Shown one piece after another: positions 41,680-50,461 of a stretch of 64,000 nucleotides of DNA; position 1 is the stretch's first letter, and every line of letters begins with the position of its first letter. Source of the stretch: Euzebyales bacterium (lineage in GTDB: Bacteria; Actinomycetota; Nitriliruptoria; Euzebyales; JAHELV01); the NCBI GenBank assembly GCA_036374135.1, contig DASUUK010000034.1, positions 1-64,000 of the forward strand, given 5' to 3'. The notes under the pieces are model-generated. The model worked only from the letters and a program-made list of their open reading frames with translations. It searched no databases and was not told the origin of the DNA. The position numbers were made by a program, and so were the translations under genes.

Positions 41680-43666
41680 CCCCTCGCACGACGCGTCGGA
41701 CCGGCTGACCCCGGAGGACCTCTGGGCGCTGCCGCGGGTCGGTCGGCCGGTCACAGACCGCAGGGGTCGGGTCGTGGTCGTACCGGTCACCGACACCACC
41801 CGCGACGATCCGGTCACGCGGCTGTACCGCGTCGGCGTCGACGGCCCGTCGCCGCTTACCACCGAGGACGCGTCGGCCACCGCCCCGGCCCTGTCGCCGT
41901 CGAGTGCGTTGCTGGCCTTCGTGCGCGAGCACGAGGACAGGTCGCAGGTTCACGTGCTGCCGCTGGACGGCGGAGAGGCGCAGCGCGTCACGGACCTGCC
42001 CCTGGGCGTCGCGGGACGTCCAGTCTGGCTGCCCGACGAGCGGAGCGTGATCGTCCCGGCACGCCTGTCCACCGATGATCCGTCACTCGGCGGCACGCGC
42101 GCGTACCGGGAGTCTCAGGAGCGACGCGCCGACACCGCGCACGTGACCGAACGTCGGCTGTACCGCTTCTGGGACACGTGGCTGACCGACGCGACGACGA
42201 TGCACCTGCTGCGCGTCGACCTCGACCGGCCCGGCACGGACCCGGTGGATCTGACCGGCGACGTCGGGTTCGCGATGCTGCCCGGCCTCGGCGACCCCGG
42301 CGACGAAGTCGCCGTCTCCCCTGACGGGCGCACGGTCGCGTGGTGCGCCGTCCGTGACGACGACGATGCCCCGCGCTACCTGCTGCACGTCACACCGACC
42401 GACGGCAGCGGCCCGTCACGGTGCCTGACCCCCGAAGCCCCGGCGCACGTGTGGCGGCCCCGCTTCCTGCCGGACGGCCGCATCCTGGCGGGCTTCCAAC
42501 GTGAGTTGGAGTTCTACGCGTCGCCGTGCGATCTGTTCGTCGTCGACCCGGGCACCGGCGACCGCGAGCCACTGCTCGACGACTGGGACCTCCAACCCGA
42601 CGCGTGGGAGGTCACGACCGCCGGACAGGTCGTGTTCGCCACCGAACGCAGGGGGCGGGGCGTGTTGTGCACCGTGCGCGAGCGCTCCGCGCACCCGCTC
42701 GCGGACGGGGAACGCGTCAGCGACCTGCGACCTGCGACCTCGTCGCCCGGTTCGCTGACGTCGCCGGTGCCCGCCGGCGACGACGTCCTCGCCCTGCACA
42801 GCGCGCTGACAGCACCGCCGGAGGTGGTCCGCATCGGCGCAACGACGACGCTCGTCACCGACCTGTGCGCGGACGCGCTCGAGGGCCGTGATCTCGGCAT
42901 GGTCACCGACCTCGTCGTCACCGGGGCGGCGGGCGACGACGTCGGCGTCCGATTGCTGCACCCGCCCGGGGGGACCGCCGACGGCCCGCCGTCGCTGGTG
43001 CACCTGATCCACGGAGGGCCGCACGGGCTGTTCGCGGACGCGTGGTCGTGGCGCTGGAACGCTGCCGTCGTGGCCAGCCGGGGCCATCTGGTCGCCACGG
43101 TGGACTTCCACGGCTCGACCTCGTACAGCCACGCGTTCACACGCTCGATCCACGGCGAGTGGCCCACGTTGCCGGCGGCCGACATCCACGCGACGACCGA
43201 CGCGCTGATCGCCCGGGACGCCGTCGATCCCGAACGGATGGCCATCACGGGAGGGTCGTACGGCGGGTACCTCGTCACGTGGCTGGCGGCGCACACCGAT
43301 CGGTTCGCCTGCGCGGTCGCCCACGCCGCGGTGACCGACTTCGGCGGGATGTGGGCTGGTGACTGGACGTACGGATGGGCCGACGCGCTGGGCGGCGCCC
43401 CGTGGAAGGACCACGCGGCCTCGCTCCGAAGCTCCCCCGCCGCGCACTACGCCGACTACACCACTCCGACGCTGGTCATCCACGGCGACAACGATCACCG
43501 TGTGCCGATCGACCAGGGGCTCGCGCTCTACGGCGTGCTCCGCGCCAAGGGCGTCCCGGCCCGGCTGCTGCACTTTCCCGACGAGCACCACTGGGTCGAG
43601 GGTCGCGCCAACTCCCTCGTCTGGTACGGCGAGGTGCTCGACTGGCTCGATCGCCACCTTCGCTGA
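41666..43666 (+). CDS. S9 family prolyl oligopeptidase / acylaminoacyl peptidase
   Basis: A 666-aa cytosolic protease. Residues 1-400 are a beta-propeller (repeats with APALSPSSALLAFV, DEVAVSPDGRTVAW, WRPRFLPDGRIL). Residues 410-666 form the alpha/beta-hydrolase domain with the nucleophile Ser in ITGGSYGGYLVTW, the acid in HGDNDHRVP and the His in FPDEHHWVEG. The HLIHGGPHG motif supplies the oxyanion hole. The GTG start lies inside the pgi end (14-base overlap), so the two genes are co-translated. Acyl-peptide or dipeptidyl cleavage is likely; no signal peptide. Confidence 0.92.
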   Translation: MTRSDPSHDASDRLTPEDLWALPRVGRPVTDRRGRVVVVPVTDTTRDDPVTRLYRVGVDGPSPLTTEDASATAPALSPSSALLAFVREHEDRSQVHVLPLDGGEAQRVTDLPLGVAGRPVWLPDERSVIVPARLSTDDPSLGGTRAYRESQERRADTAHVTERRLYRFWDTWLTDATTMHLLRVDLDRPGTDPVDLTGDVGFAMLPGLGDPGDEVAVSPDGRTVAWCAVRDDDDAPRYLLHVTPTDGSGPSRCLTPEAPAHVWRPRFLPDGRILAGFQRELEFYASPCDLFVVDPGTGDREPLLDDWDLQPDAWEVTTAGQVVFATERRGRGVLCTVRERSAHPLADGERVSDLRPATSSPGSLTSPVPAGDDVLALHSALTAPPEVVRIGATTTLVTDLCADALEGRDLGMVTDLVVTGAAGDDVGVRLLHPPGGTADGPPSLVHLIHGGPHGLFADAWSWRWNAAVVASRGHLVATVDFHGSTSYSHAFTRSIHGEWPTLPAADIHATTDALIARDAVDPERMAITGGSYGGYLVTWLAAHTDRFACAVAHAAVTDFGGMWAGDWTYGWADALGGAPWKDHAASLRSSPAAHYADYTTPTLVIHGDNDHRVPIDQGLALYGVLRAKGVPARLLHFPDEHHWVEGRANSLVWYGEVLDWLDRHLR

Positions 43667-43701
43667 GCGCCGCGGGACGCCGGGTCCCGCTCGCGGCTCA
43701 G

Positions 43702-43741
43702 CGTGGCAGCCCGCCCCGGGACGCCGGCGTGGGTCGCCACG
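43702..43741. terminator. Hairpin between convergent genes
   Basis: Between the S9 peptidase end (43666) and trpB2 end (43754), arms cgtggcagccc (43702-43712) and gggtcgccacg (43731-43741) pair with two mismatches. A weaker stem lies just left of it (gggac/gtccc near 43675-43690). No T-run follows. Likely a shared terminator. Confidence 0.5.
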
Positions 43742-43753
43742 GTTCGGGTTGCG

Positions 43754-45118
43754 TCAGGCGGGGACCGCGGGCAGGCGAGTCAGCGCGTCGTCGACCTTGG
43801 CCTGCGGATACTCGTGATCGACGAGTTCGCCCGCCAGGTAGCTGTCATAGGCCGACATGTCGAAGTGCCCGTGGCCGCACAGCGCTGTCAGGAGGACCTT
43901 CGCCTCGCCTGATTCGGCGCAGCGACGCGCCTCGTCGACGAGGGCCGCGAGCGCGTGCGTCGGCTCGGGTGCCGGGATGATGCCCTCGGTCCGCGCGAAC
44001 TGGATGCCGGCGGCGAAGCACTCCCGCTGGGGTCGCGCCTGCGCCTCGATCAGGCCCAGCTCGTAGATGTGGCTGAGCAGCGGCGACATGCCGTGGTAGC
44101 GCAGCCCTCCGGCGTGGATGGGGTCGGGCACGAAATCGTGACCCAGCGTGTGCATCTTGACCAGTGGGGTCATGCCGGCGGTGTCGCCGAAGTCGTAGGC
44201 GTACGTGCCACGCGTCAGCGACGGGCACGACGCCGGTTCGACGGCGACGACGCGGACGTCGTTGCGGCCTGCGAGCTTCTCGCGGAGGAACGGGAACGAC
44301 AGACCGGCGAAGTTGGAGCCGCCGCCCGTGCAACCGATGAGCACGTCAGGCGTCTCACCCGCGTCGGCGCACTGCAGCAGTGCCTCCTCGCCGATGACCG
44401 TCTGGTGCAGCAGCACATGGTTGAGCACGCTGCCCAGTGCGTACCGCGCGTTCTCGTCGGACGCGGCGACCTCGACGGCTTCACTTATCGCGATGCCGAG
44501 GCTGCCCGGGCTGTCGGGGTCGGCGTCGAGGATCGCCCGTCCGACGGCGGTGCGATCGGACGGGCTCGCGTGCACCGTCGCACCGAACGCCTCCATCATC
44601 GATCGGCGGTACGGCTTCTGGTGGTAGCTCGCCGCGACCTGCCACACCTCGCACTCGAGGCCGAACAGCGCCGCGGCGAACGCCAGCGCGCTGCCCCACT
44701 GGCCGGCCCCCGTCTCAGTCGTCAGCCGCCGGATCCCCTCCTCGGCGTTGTAGAAGGCCTGCGGCACGGCGGTGTTCGGCTTGTGGGAGCCCGAGGGACT
44801 GGTGCCCTCGTACTTGTAGAAGATCTTCGCGGGCGTACCCAGTGCCCGCTCGAGCCGTCGCGCGCGGATCAGAGGGGTCGGGCGCCACAGGCGGTAGACG
44901 TCACGCACGGGCTCGGGGATGTCGATGTACGACTCGCTCGACACCTCCTGGCCGATCAGGGCCATGGGGAACAGCGGCGCCAGGTCGTCGGGACCAACGG
45001 GGTCGAGCCGCCCGGGGTGCAGCACCGGTGGCGGCGGCGCGGGCAGATCGGGCACGATGTTGTACCAACGTTCGGGCAGTGACGCCTCGTCGAGCAGGTA
45101 CTTCGTGGGCTGCACCAT
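43754..45118 (-). CDS. TrpB2-type tryptophan synthase beta chain
   Basis: A 454-aa PLP enzyme of the TrpB2 (TrpB-like) class. The PLP Lys113 is in [26 protein letters not shown] binds the PLP phosphate, and [10 protein letters not shown] is a class marker. The extended N-terminus (about 60 residues with [11 protein letters not shown] and the LIGQEVSSE segment) distinguishes TrpB2 from TrpB1. TrpB2 works without TrpA and is thought to use serine and free indole, or O-phosphoserine. No trp genes neighbour it. AAGGAAGGGCGACGG precedes the ATG. Divergent from glgC across 85 bases. Confidence 0.93.
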   Translation of the reverse strand: MVQPTKYLLDEASLPERWYNIVPDLPAPPPPVLHPGRLDPVGPDDLAPLFPMALIGQEVSSESYIDIPEPVRDVYRLWRPTPLIRARRLERALGTPAKIFYKYEGTSPSGSHKPNTAVPQAFYNAEEGIRRLTTETGAGQWGSALAFAAALFGLECEVWQVAASYHQKPYRRSMMEAFGATVHASPSDRTAVGRAILDADPDSPGSLGIAISEAVEVAASDENARYALGSVLNHVLLHQTVIGEEALLQCADAGETPDVLIGCTGGGSNFAGLSFPFLREKLAGRNDVRVVAVEPASCPSLTRGTYAYDFGDTAGMTPLVKMHTLGHDFVPDPIHAGGLRYHGMSPLLSHIYELGLIEAQARPQRECFAAGIQFARTEGIIPAPEPTHALAALVDEARRCAESGEAKVLLTALCGHGHFDMSAYDSYLAGELVDHEYPQAKVDDALTRLPAVPA

Positions 45119-45203
45119 CCGTCGCCCTTCCTTCACGACCGATTCGGGGTTCCGTTTGCCCTGTGCACGATACCTTCGCCAATCGTTGGGTACGGTCGAT
45201 CAC

Positions 45204-46436
45204 ATGGCATCACGTGACGTTCTCGCGATGGTCCTCGCTGGTGGCAAGGGAACGCGGCTGTACCCATTGAGCCGCGAGCGGGCGAAGCCTGCCGTTCCCT
45301 TCGGCGGCCAGTACCGGCTCATCGACTTCGCCCTGTCCAACCTCGCCAACGGCGGCTTCCTGAAGGTCGTCGTGCTCACGCAGTACAAGAGCCACAGCCT
45401 GGACCGACATCTCGCCCTCACATGGCGGATGTCGCCGCTGCTCGGCAACTACGTGACCCCGGTACCGGCGCAGATGCGCCGCGGCAACCGCTGGTTCCAG
45501 GGATCGGCGGACGCGATCTTCCAGAACTTCAACCTGCTCAACGACGAGCAGCCCAGGCACGTCATCGTCTTCGGGGCCGACCACATCTACCGCATCGACC
45601 CCAGGCAGATGCTCCAGGCGCACATCGACTCCGGCGCCGGGGTGACCGTTGCCGGCATCCGGGTGCCGGTCGACGATGCGGACCAGTTCGGCGTGCTCCA
45701 GGCGGGCGAGGACGGACGGATCACCAAGTTCCTCGAGAAGCCCCAGAACCCCGAACCGCTGCCAGACGACCCCGACCACGTCTTCGCGTCGATGGGCAAC
45801 TACATCTTCGAGATCGAGACCCTGCGACGCATCATGTCCGAGGACGCCAGGGACGACGAGTCCGACCACGACATCGGCGGCGACGTCATTCCCGCCCTCG
45901 TCGAGCGCGGCGAGGCGTACGTGTACGACTTCTCCGACAACGACGTGCCGGGCTCCACCGACCGCGACCGCGACTACTGGCGCGACGTCGGGACCCTCGA
46001 CTCGTACCACGAGTCGCACATGGATCTGATCTCGGTGGACCCTGACTTCAACATGTACAACCGCGAGTGGCCGATCTACACGTGGAACGAGCCGGGCCCT
46101 CCGGCCAAGTTCGTGTTCGACGACGAGGGCCGCCGCGGCCAGGCGCTCGACTCGATGGTCAGCCAGGGTGTCGTCGTGTCGGGCGGCGTCGTGCGGCGGT
46201 CGGTGCTGTCGCCCGGCGTGCGCATCCACTCCTACTCCGACGTGTCCGCATCGGTGCTGCTCAACGGCGTGAACATCGGCCGTCACGCCGTCGTCCGCAA
46301 CGCGATCATCGACAAGAACGTTCAGGTTCCGGAAGGGGCGCAGATCGGCGTGGACGTCGACCGCGACCGCGAGCGGTTCACCGTGTCCGACGGCGGCGTG
46401 GTCGTGATCGGCAAGGGCGACAAGGTCGAGGCATGA
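45204..46436 (+). CDS. glgC: Glucose-1-phosphate adenylyltransferase
   Basis: A 410-aa ADP-glucose pyrophosphorylase. The N-terminal nucleotide-binding motif is [29 protein letters not shown] follows, [11 protein letters not shown] is the conserved glucose-1-P region, FLEKP the catalytic-type signature, and [10 protein letters not shown] is typical. The C-terminal left-handed beta-helix ([36 protein letters not shown]) is the allosteric domain. It provides ADP-glucose for glycogen or maltose-1-phosphate. It is followed by glgA at 46513; the stop codon lies in the first copy of the dispersed repeat described separately. Confidence 0.96.
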   Translation: MASRDVLAMVLAGGKGTRLYPLSRERAKPAVPFGGQYRLIDFALSNLANGGFLKVVVLTQYKSHSLDRHLALTWRMSPLLGNYVTPVPAQMRRGNRWFQGSADAIFQNFNLLNDEQPRHVIVFGADHIYRIDPRQMLQAHIDSGAGVTVAGIRVPVDDADQFGVLQAGEDGRITKFLEKPQNPEPLPDDPDHVFASMGNYIFEIETLRRIMSEDARDDESDHDIGGDVIPALVERGEAYVYDFSDNDVPGSTDRDRDYWRDVGTLDSYHESHMDLISVDPDFNMYNREWPIYTWNEPGPPAKFVFDDEGRRGQALDSMVSQGVVVSGGVVRRSVLSPGVRIHSYSDVSASVLLNGVNIGRHAVVRNAIIDKNVQVPEGAQIGVDVDRDRERFTVSDGGVVVIGKGDKVEA

Positions 46437-46512
46437 GGGCGCGCGCAGCGAGCCGGCGGGCGGGGATCTGCCGGGTGAGGGCGAGCGCAGCGAGCCGGCG
46501 GGCGGGGATCTG
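46434..46512 (+). repeat. Dispersed repeat, tandem pair in glgC-glgA junction
   Basis: Two units, 46434-46470 and 46476-46512, are 36/37 identical and 42 bases apart in start. The first contains the glgC stop; the second ends directly before the glgA ATG and its ggggatctg supplies the ribosome site. The core (gcgcagcgagcc, then ggcgggcggggat) matches, with about one gap and two or three substitutions over 38 bases, the minus-strand sequence of a tandem pair of the same 42-bp period in the hydantoinase B gene at 52097-52176. Confidence 0.92.
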
Positions 46513-47709
46513 ATGGTGCGCGCCGCGCTGCTGACCCGCGAGTACCCACCGGAGGTCTACGGGGGCGCCGGCGTCCACGTCGAGTACCTGTCGCGGGCGC
46601 TGGCGCCTCTGCTCGACGTGGAGGTCCACTGCTTCGGCGCGGAGCGTCACGATCCGCTGGTCGCCGCCTCGTACGGACCGTGGTCCGCGCTCGACGGCGA
46701 CGCCAAGCACCTCGCCGCGCTGCGCCACTTCTCGACCGACCTGGCGATGGTCGCCGGGGTCGAGGGCGCCGATCTGGTGCACTCCCACACCTGGTACACC
46801 AACCTCGCCGGGCACCTGTCGAAGCTCGCGTACGACATCCCCCACCTGCTGTCGACGCACAGCCTGGAACCGCAGCGCCCGTGGAAGCGCGAGCAACTCG
46901 GCGGCGGCTACGAGCTGTCGACGTTCGCGGAACGCACGGCCATCACCAACGCCGACGCCGTCATCGCGGTCAGCGCACAGATGCGCGAGGACGTGCTGGC
47001 CAGCTACCCCGACGCCGATCCCGGCCGCATCACGGTCATCCCGAACGGGATCGACACCGACGAGTACCGGCCGGATCCGAACACCGACACGCTCGAGCAG
47101 CTCGATATCGACCTCGCACGCCCGATCGTCACCTTCGTGGGTCGCATCACCCGGCAGAAGGGGTTCACGCACCTGCTCGACGCCGCCGCGCACGTCGTAC
47201 CCGCCGCGCAGTTCGTGTTCTGCGCGGGTGCGCCGGACACGCAGGAACTGCAGGACGAGGTGGTCGCGAAGGTCGAGAAGCTCCGTGCCGCACGCGACGG
47301 CGTCTGGTGGATCGCCGAGCACCTGCCGCGGGCCACCGTGACACAGATCCTCACCCACAGCACAGTGTTCGTGTGCCCGTCGATCTACGAGCCCTTCGGC
47401 CTGGTCAACGTCGAGGCGATGGCGTGCGAGGCTGCGGTGGTCGGATCCGCGGTCGGTGGCATCCCCGAGATCATCATCGAGGGCCGGACGGGACATCTGG
47501 TCGAGTTCGCCTCGGGCGGCGGCGGGTACGGGACGCCCGCGGACCCGCAGCAGTTCGCCCGCGACCTGGCGACCGCGATCAACGACCTCGTCAGCGATCC
47601 CGTTCGGGCCGCCGCGTGGGGGCGCGCCGGCCGCGAGCGCGTCCTGGCCGAGTTCTCGTGGTCCTCGATCGCCGAACGCACAGCCGCCCTGTACCGGTCC
47701 CTGCTCTGA
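46513..47709 (+). CDS. glgA: Glycogen synthase / alpha-maltose-1-phosphate synthase (GT4 type)
   Basis: A 398-aa GT4 family glycosyltransferase. It begins VRAALLTREYPPEVYGGAGVHVEYLSRAL, the actinobacterial-type GlgA/GlgM start. It contains LVHSHTWYTNLAGHL, VIAVSAQMREDVL, TFVGRITRQKGFTHLL (the nucleotide-sugar site) and CPSIYEPFGLVNVEAMAC (the E-x7-E motif). Enzymes of this type in mycobacteria use ADP-glucose to make maltose-1-phosphate for the GlgE pathway; classical GlgA activity is the alternative. ATG directly behind the dispersed repeat. Cytosolic. Confidence 0.93.
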   Translation: MVRAALLTREYPPEVYGGAGVHVEYLSRALAPLLDVEVHCFGAERHDPLVAASYGPWSALDGDAKHLAALRHFSTDLAMVAGVEGADLVHSHTWYTNLAGHLSKLAYDIPHLLSTHSLEPQRPWKREQLGGGYELSTFAERTAITNADAVIAVSAQMREDVLASYPDADPGRITVIPNGIDTDEYRPDPNTDTLEQLDIDLARPIVTFVGRITRQKGFTHLLDAAAHVVPAAQFVFCAGAPDTQELQDEVVAKVEKLRAARDGVWWIAEHLPRATVTQILTHSTVFVCPSIYEPFGLVNVEAMACEAAVVGSAVGGIPEIIIEGRTGHLVEFASGGGGYGTPADPQQFARDLATAINDLVSDPVRAAAWGRAGRERVLAEFSWSSIAERTAALYRSLL

Positions 47710-47755
47710 GCTCGCGGCGCGTCCGACCACACGTCCGGGGCCGGGTCGCCGTGCG

Positions 47756-49264
47756 TCAGGCTGGTGTGCCGAGGCGGCGCAGCCGCTCGCCGCGGCGCTG
47801 CAGGCGCTCGTCCGCGGGGACGGCCGTCAATGACGTCAAGTGGTCGCCGACCCGGTCGCGCAGCGTGCCGATCCAGCCGTCGTACTCCGGCACGATGTCG
47901 TCGACCAGCCCGGCCCAGCGCAGTGCGGATGCGGTGATCGCCTGCTGGCGGGCCATGTCCGCCGCGTGGTCGGCCGACCGGAACAGTATCGCCGACGCCC
48001 CCTCGGGTGCGATCGGTGCCAGCCATGCGTGCTCGGCGGCGACGACGCGGTCGGCCGCAAGCCACGCGAGCGCGGACCCGCCGGACCCCTCGCCGAGCAG
48101 CACCCCCACCGTCGGCACCGCCAGCGCGGCCATGGCCATCATGGACAGGCCGATCTCGCGCGCGACCCCACCCGTCTCGGCGGCGGCCGAGGCCGCGGCT
48201 CCCCGGGTGTCGACGACGGTCACCAGCGGCAGGCCGAGCTCACCGGCGACGCCCATGGCCCGGCGTGCCGCCCGGTGGCCGACAGCTCCCAGACCGGCGC
48301 CCCGCTCCCCCGGTCGCCGGTCGTGACCGACCAGCACGAGACGGGTGCCCGACAGTCGACAGATCGCGGTCACGCACCCGTCGTCACGTCCGCCCGCGCC
48401 ATCACCGGCCAGCCGGACGAAGTCCTCGGTACCGGCCAGCAGCGCGCGCAGGCCGGGACGGTCCCCGCGCCGTGACACCTCGACCGCCGTCCACGCGTCC
48501 GCCCTCGTCGGCGGACCGATGCCGGGCGTCGGCACCGGATCGTCGGGCCAGGGGTGACGCGGCGCGTGAGTGCCGGGTGTCACCGGGCCGAGCGCATCGA
48601 TCGCCGCGGGCAACCGGGTCGTCAGTGCGCGTGCCGTGACGACCTCGTCGACCACGCCGTGCTCGGCGAGATGTTCCGCCCGTTGCACGTGATCGGGTAG
48701 CGCGGCGCCCTCGGTCGTCTCGATGACCCGTGGACCTGTCAGACCGATCAGCGCACCTGGCTGCGCCCAGGTGACGTGCGCGAGCGACCCCCACGACGCA
48801 AGCGACCCGCCGGTGGTCGGATGACGCAGCCACGCGATGTACCGCCCACCACCGCGCCGGTAGGCACCGACCGACGCGGCGATCTTGAGCATCTGCACGA
48901 ACGCCAGCGAGCCCTCCTGCATGCGGGTGCCGCCGGACGTCGGCAGCCCGACGACCGGCAACCGCTGTGCGGCGGCGCGATCGAACGCGCGGGCCACCCG
49001 CTCGCCGACCACGATCCCCTGGGTACCCGCGAGGAACTCGAACGCGCCGACGATCACCACCGCCGGTCGGCCCGCGATGCGCGCCCGCCCCGTGACCACG
49101 GCCTCCGACGTGCCCGCCCTCTCTGCCGCATCGTCCAGCCGGTCGGCGTAGCCGCGCGTGTCGTGGAAGTGCAGCGGATCGCCCGATCGCAGGTCGTCGT
49201 CCCACGGCGCGAAGCCACCGGCGACGGCGTCGATGACGTCGGCCGAGGACACCCGCCGGGTCAT
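47756..49264 (-). CDS. Carboxyltransferase (acetyl-/acyl-CoA carboxylase, AccD-AccA type)
   Basis: A 502-aa crotonase-fold carboxyltransferase with both halves in one chain. The beta-like N-half has VVGLPTSGGTRMQEGSLAFVQM and WGSLAHVTWAQPGALIGLTGP; the alpha-like C-half has LGLPLVTVVDTRGAAASAAAE and GEGSGGSALAWLAADRVVAAEHAWLAPIAPEG. It transfers a carboxyl group from carboxybiotin to an acyl-CoA. The Zn-finger of E. coli AccD is missing. CCGGAGCTGCG precedes the ATG. It is the last gene of the catabolic train, 36 bases behind the CoA-transferase. No biotin carboxylase or BCCP is adjacent, so these must be supplied elsewhere. The substrate acyl-CoA is unknown. Confidence 0.86.
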   Translation of the reverse strand: MTRRVSSADVIDAVAGGFAPWDDDLRSGDPLHFHDTRGYADRLDDAAERAGTSEAVVTGRARIAGRPAVVIVGAFEFLAGTQGIVVGERVARAFDRAAAQRLPVVGLPTSGGTRMQEGSLAFVQMLKIAASVGAYRRGGGRYIAWLRHPTTGGSLASWGSLAHVTWAQPGALIGLTGPRVIETTEGAALPDHVQRAEHLAEHGVVDEVVTARALTTRLPAAIDALGPVTPGTHAPRHPWPDDPVPTPGIGPPTRADAWTAVEVSRRGDRPGLRALLAGTEDFVRLAGDGAGGRDDGCVTAICRLSGTRLVLVGHDRRPGERGAGLGAVGHRAARRAMGVAGELGLPLVTVVDTRGAAASAAAETGGVAREIGLSMMAMAALAVPTVGVLLGEGSGGSALAWLAADRVVAAEHAWLAPIAPEGASAILFRSADHAADMARQQAITASALRWAGLVDDIVPEYDGWIGTLRDRVGDHLTSLTAVPADERLQRRGERLRRLGTPA

Positions 49265-49300
49265 CGCAGCTCCGGGCACGACCACGAGTGACCGGCACGG

Positions 49301-50461
49301 TCACCCATCCGGCACCCTCCACGCCTGCCCGTTGTGCTCGCCCAGCCGCGGCGGCGGTGTCGGCGGCTCGCGCTGCGATCTGCTGTAGGCCACCGGCGGA
49401 CCCGGGAGGCGGACCGGTCCGAGGGTGGGATGCTCGACCTCGTCGACCAGGCCGAGATGGGCGACCTGCGGTGAGTCGTACACCTCGTCGAGCCCGGCGA
49501 TGCGCCCCGCGGGCACGCCCGCCTCGTCGAGCCGTGCGAGCCAGGGGTCGACTCCGTCCGTCGTGAGCGCCTGTTCGATCAGCGCCTCGAGCTCGTCGAC
49601 ACGCGCGACGCGGTCGCCGTTGCTGGCGAACCGCTCGTCGTCCGGGTCGAGGCCCACCAGGGGCGCGAACCGGCGCCACAGGCCCTCCGAGCCCACGGCG
49701 AGGTTGATGCGTCCGTCAGCGCAGCGGAAGGTCCCGTACGGTTGGATGGACGGGTGCCGGTTGCCACCGGTGGCCGGCACGTCACCGGCGACCAGCCACC
49801 GCGTGCCCTGGAACGTGTGGATCGCGATCATCCCGCCGAGCAGCGAGCTGTGCACGCGCTGACCACGGCCGCTGCGCTCACGCTCGTACAGCGACGCGAC
49901 CACACCGTAGGCGCCGAACATGCCGGCGAGGATGTCGGCGATGGGCACGCCGACCTTCGTCGGCGGCCCGCCGACGGGACCGGTGAAGCTCATCAGGCCG
50001 CCCTCGCCCTGCAGGATCTGGTCGAACCCCGGACGATGTCCGTGCGGGCCGCCCCGGCCGAAGCCGGTGATCGACAGCGACACCAGCCGCGGGTTCAGCT
50101 CCTGGAGCTCCTCCTCCCCCAGGTGCAGACGTTCCATGACGCCCGGACGGAAGTTCTCGACCAGCACGTCGGCGTCGGCGATCAGGTCACGCAGCCGCCG
50201 CAGACCGCCGTCGTCCTTGAGGTCCAGCTCGATCGAGCGCTTGTTCCGGTTGATCGACAGGAAGTACGTCGACACGCGACCACCGCCGCCGTCCGGCGGA
50301 TGGGCGAACGGCGGTCCCCAGCCACGCGTGTCGTCGCCCGTCCGGGGGCGCTCGATCTTCAGCACGTCCGCGCCAGCATCGGCCAGCATCAACGTGGCGT
50401 ACGGTCCCGCGAGTGCGCGGGTGAGATCCACGACCCGTACGCCGGCCAACGGTCCGGCCAT
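49301..50461 (-). CDS. CaiB/BaiF CoA-transferase family III
   Basis: A 386-aa class III CoA-transferase. The start GVRVVDLTRALAGPYATLML is diagnostic, with DVLKIERP, LVENFRPGVMERL, SLSITGFG and GRGGPHGHRPGFDQILQ. The catalytic Asp should be in VGVPIADILAGM (about residue 175). It exchanges CoA between a donor thioester and a carboxylate via an acyl-aspartyl intermediate. The start ATG overlaps the hydantoinase B stop (TGATG). Within the train it would activate a carboxylic acid product to a CoA thioester, followed by the carboxyltransferase gene. Confidence 0.93.
   Translation of the reverse strand: MAGPLAGVRVVDLTRALAGPYATLMLADAGADVLKIERPRTGDDTRGWGPPFAHPPDGGGGRVSTYFLSINRNKRSIELDLKDDGGLRRLRDLIADADVLVENFRPGVMERLHLGEEELQELNPRLVSLSITGFGRGGPHGHRPGFDQILQGEGGLMSFTGPVGGPPTKVGVPIADILAGMFGAYGVVASLYERERSGRGQRVHSSLLGGMIAIHTFQGTRWLVAGDVPATGGNRHPSIQPYGTFRCADGRINLAVGSEGLWRRFAPLVGLDPDDERFASNGDRVARVDELEALIEQALTTDGVDPWLARLDEAGVPAGRIAGLDEVYDSPQVAHLGLVDEVEHPTLGPVRLPGPPVAYSRSQREPPTPPPRLGEHNGQAWRVPDG

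Noticed and set aside
44437-45270. 277-codon plus-strand frame opposite TrpB2
   Set aside because: It is a mirror of the TrpB2 gene with strongly Arg/Pro-rich translation.
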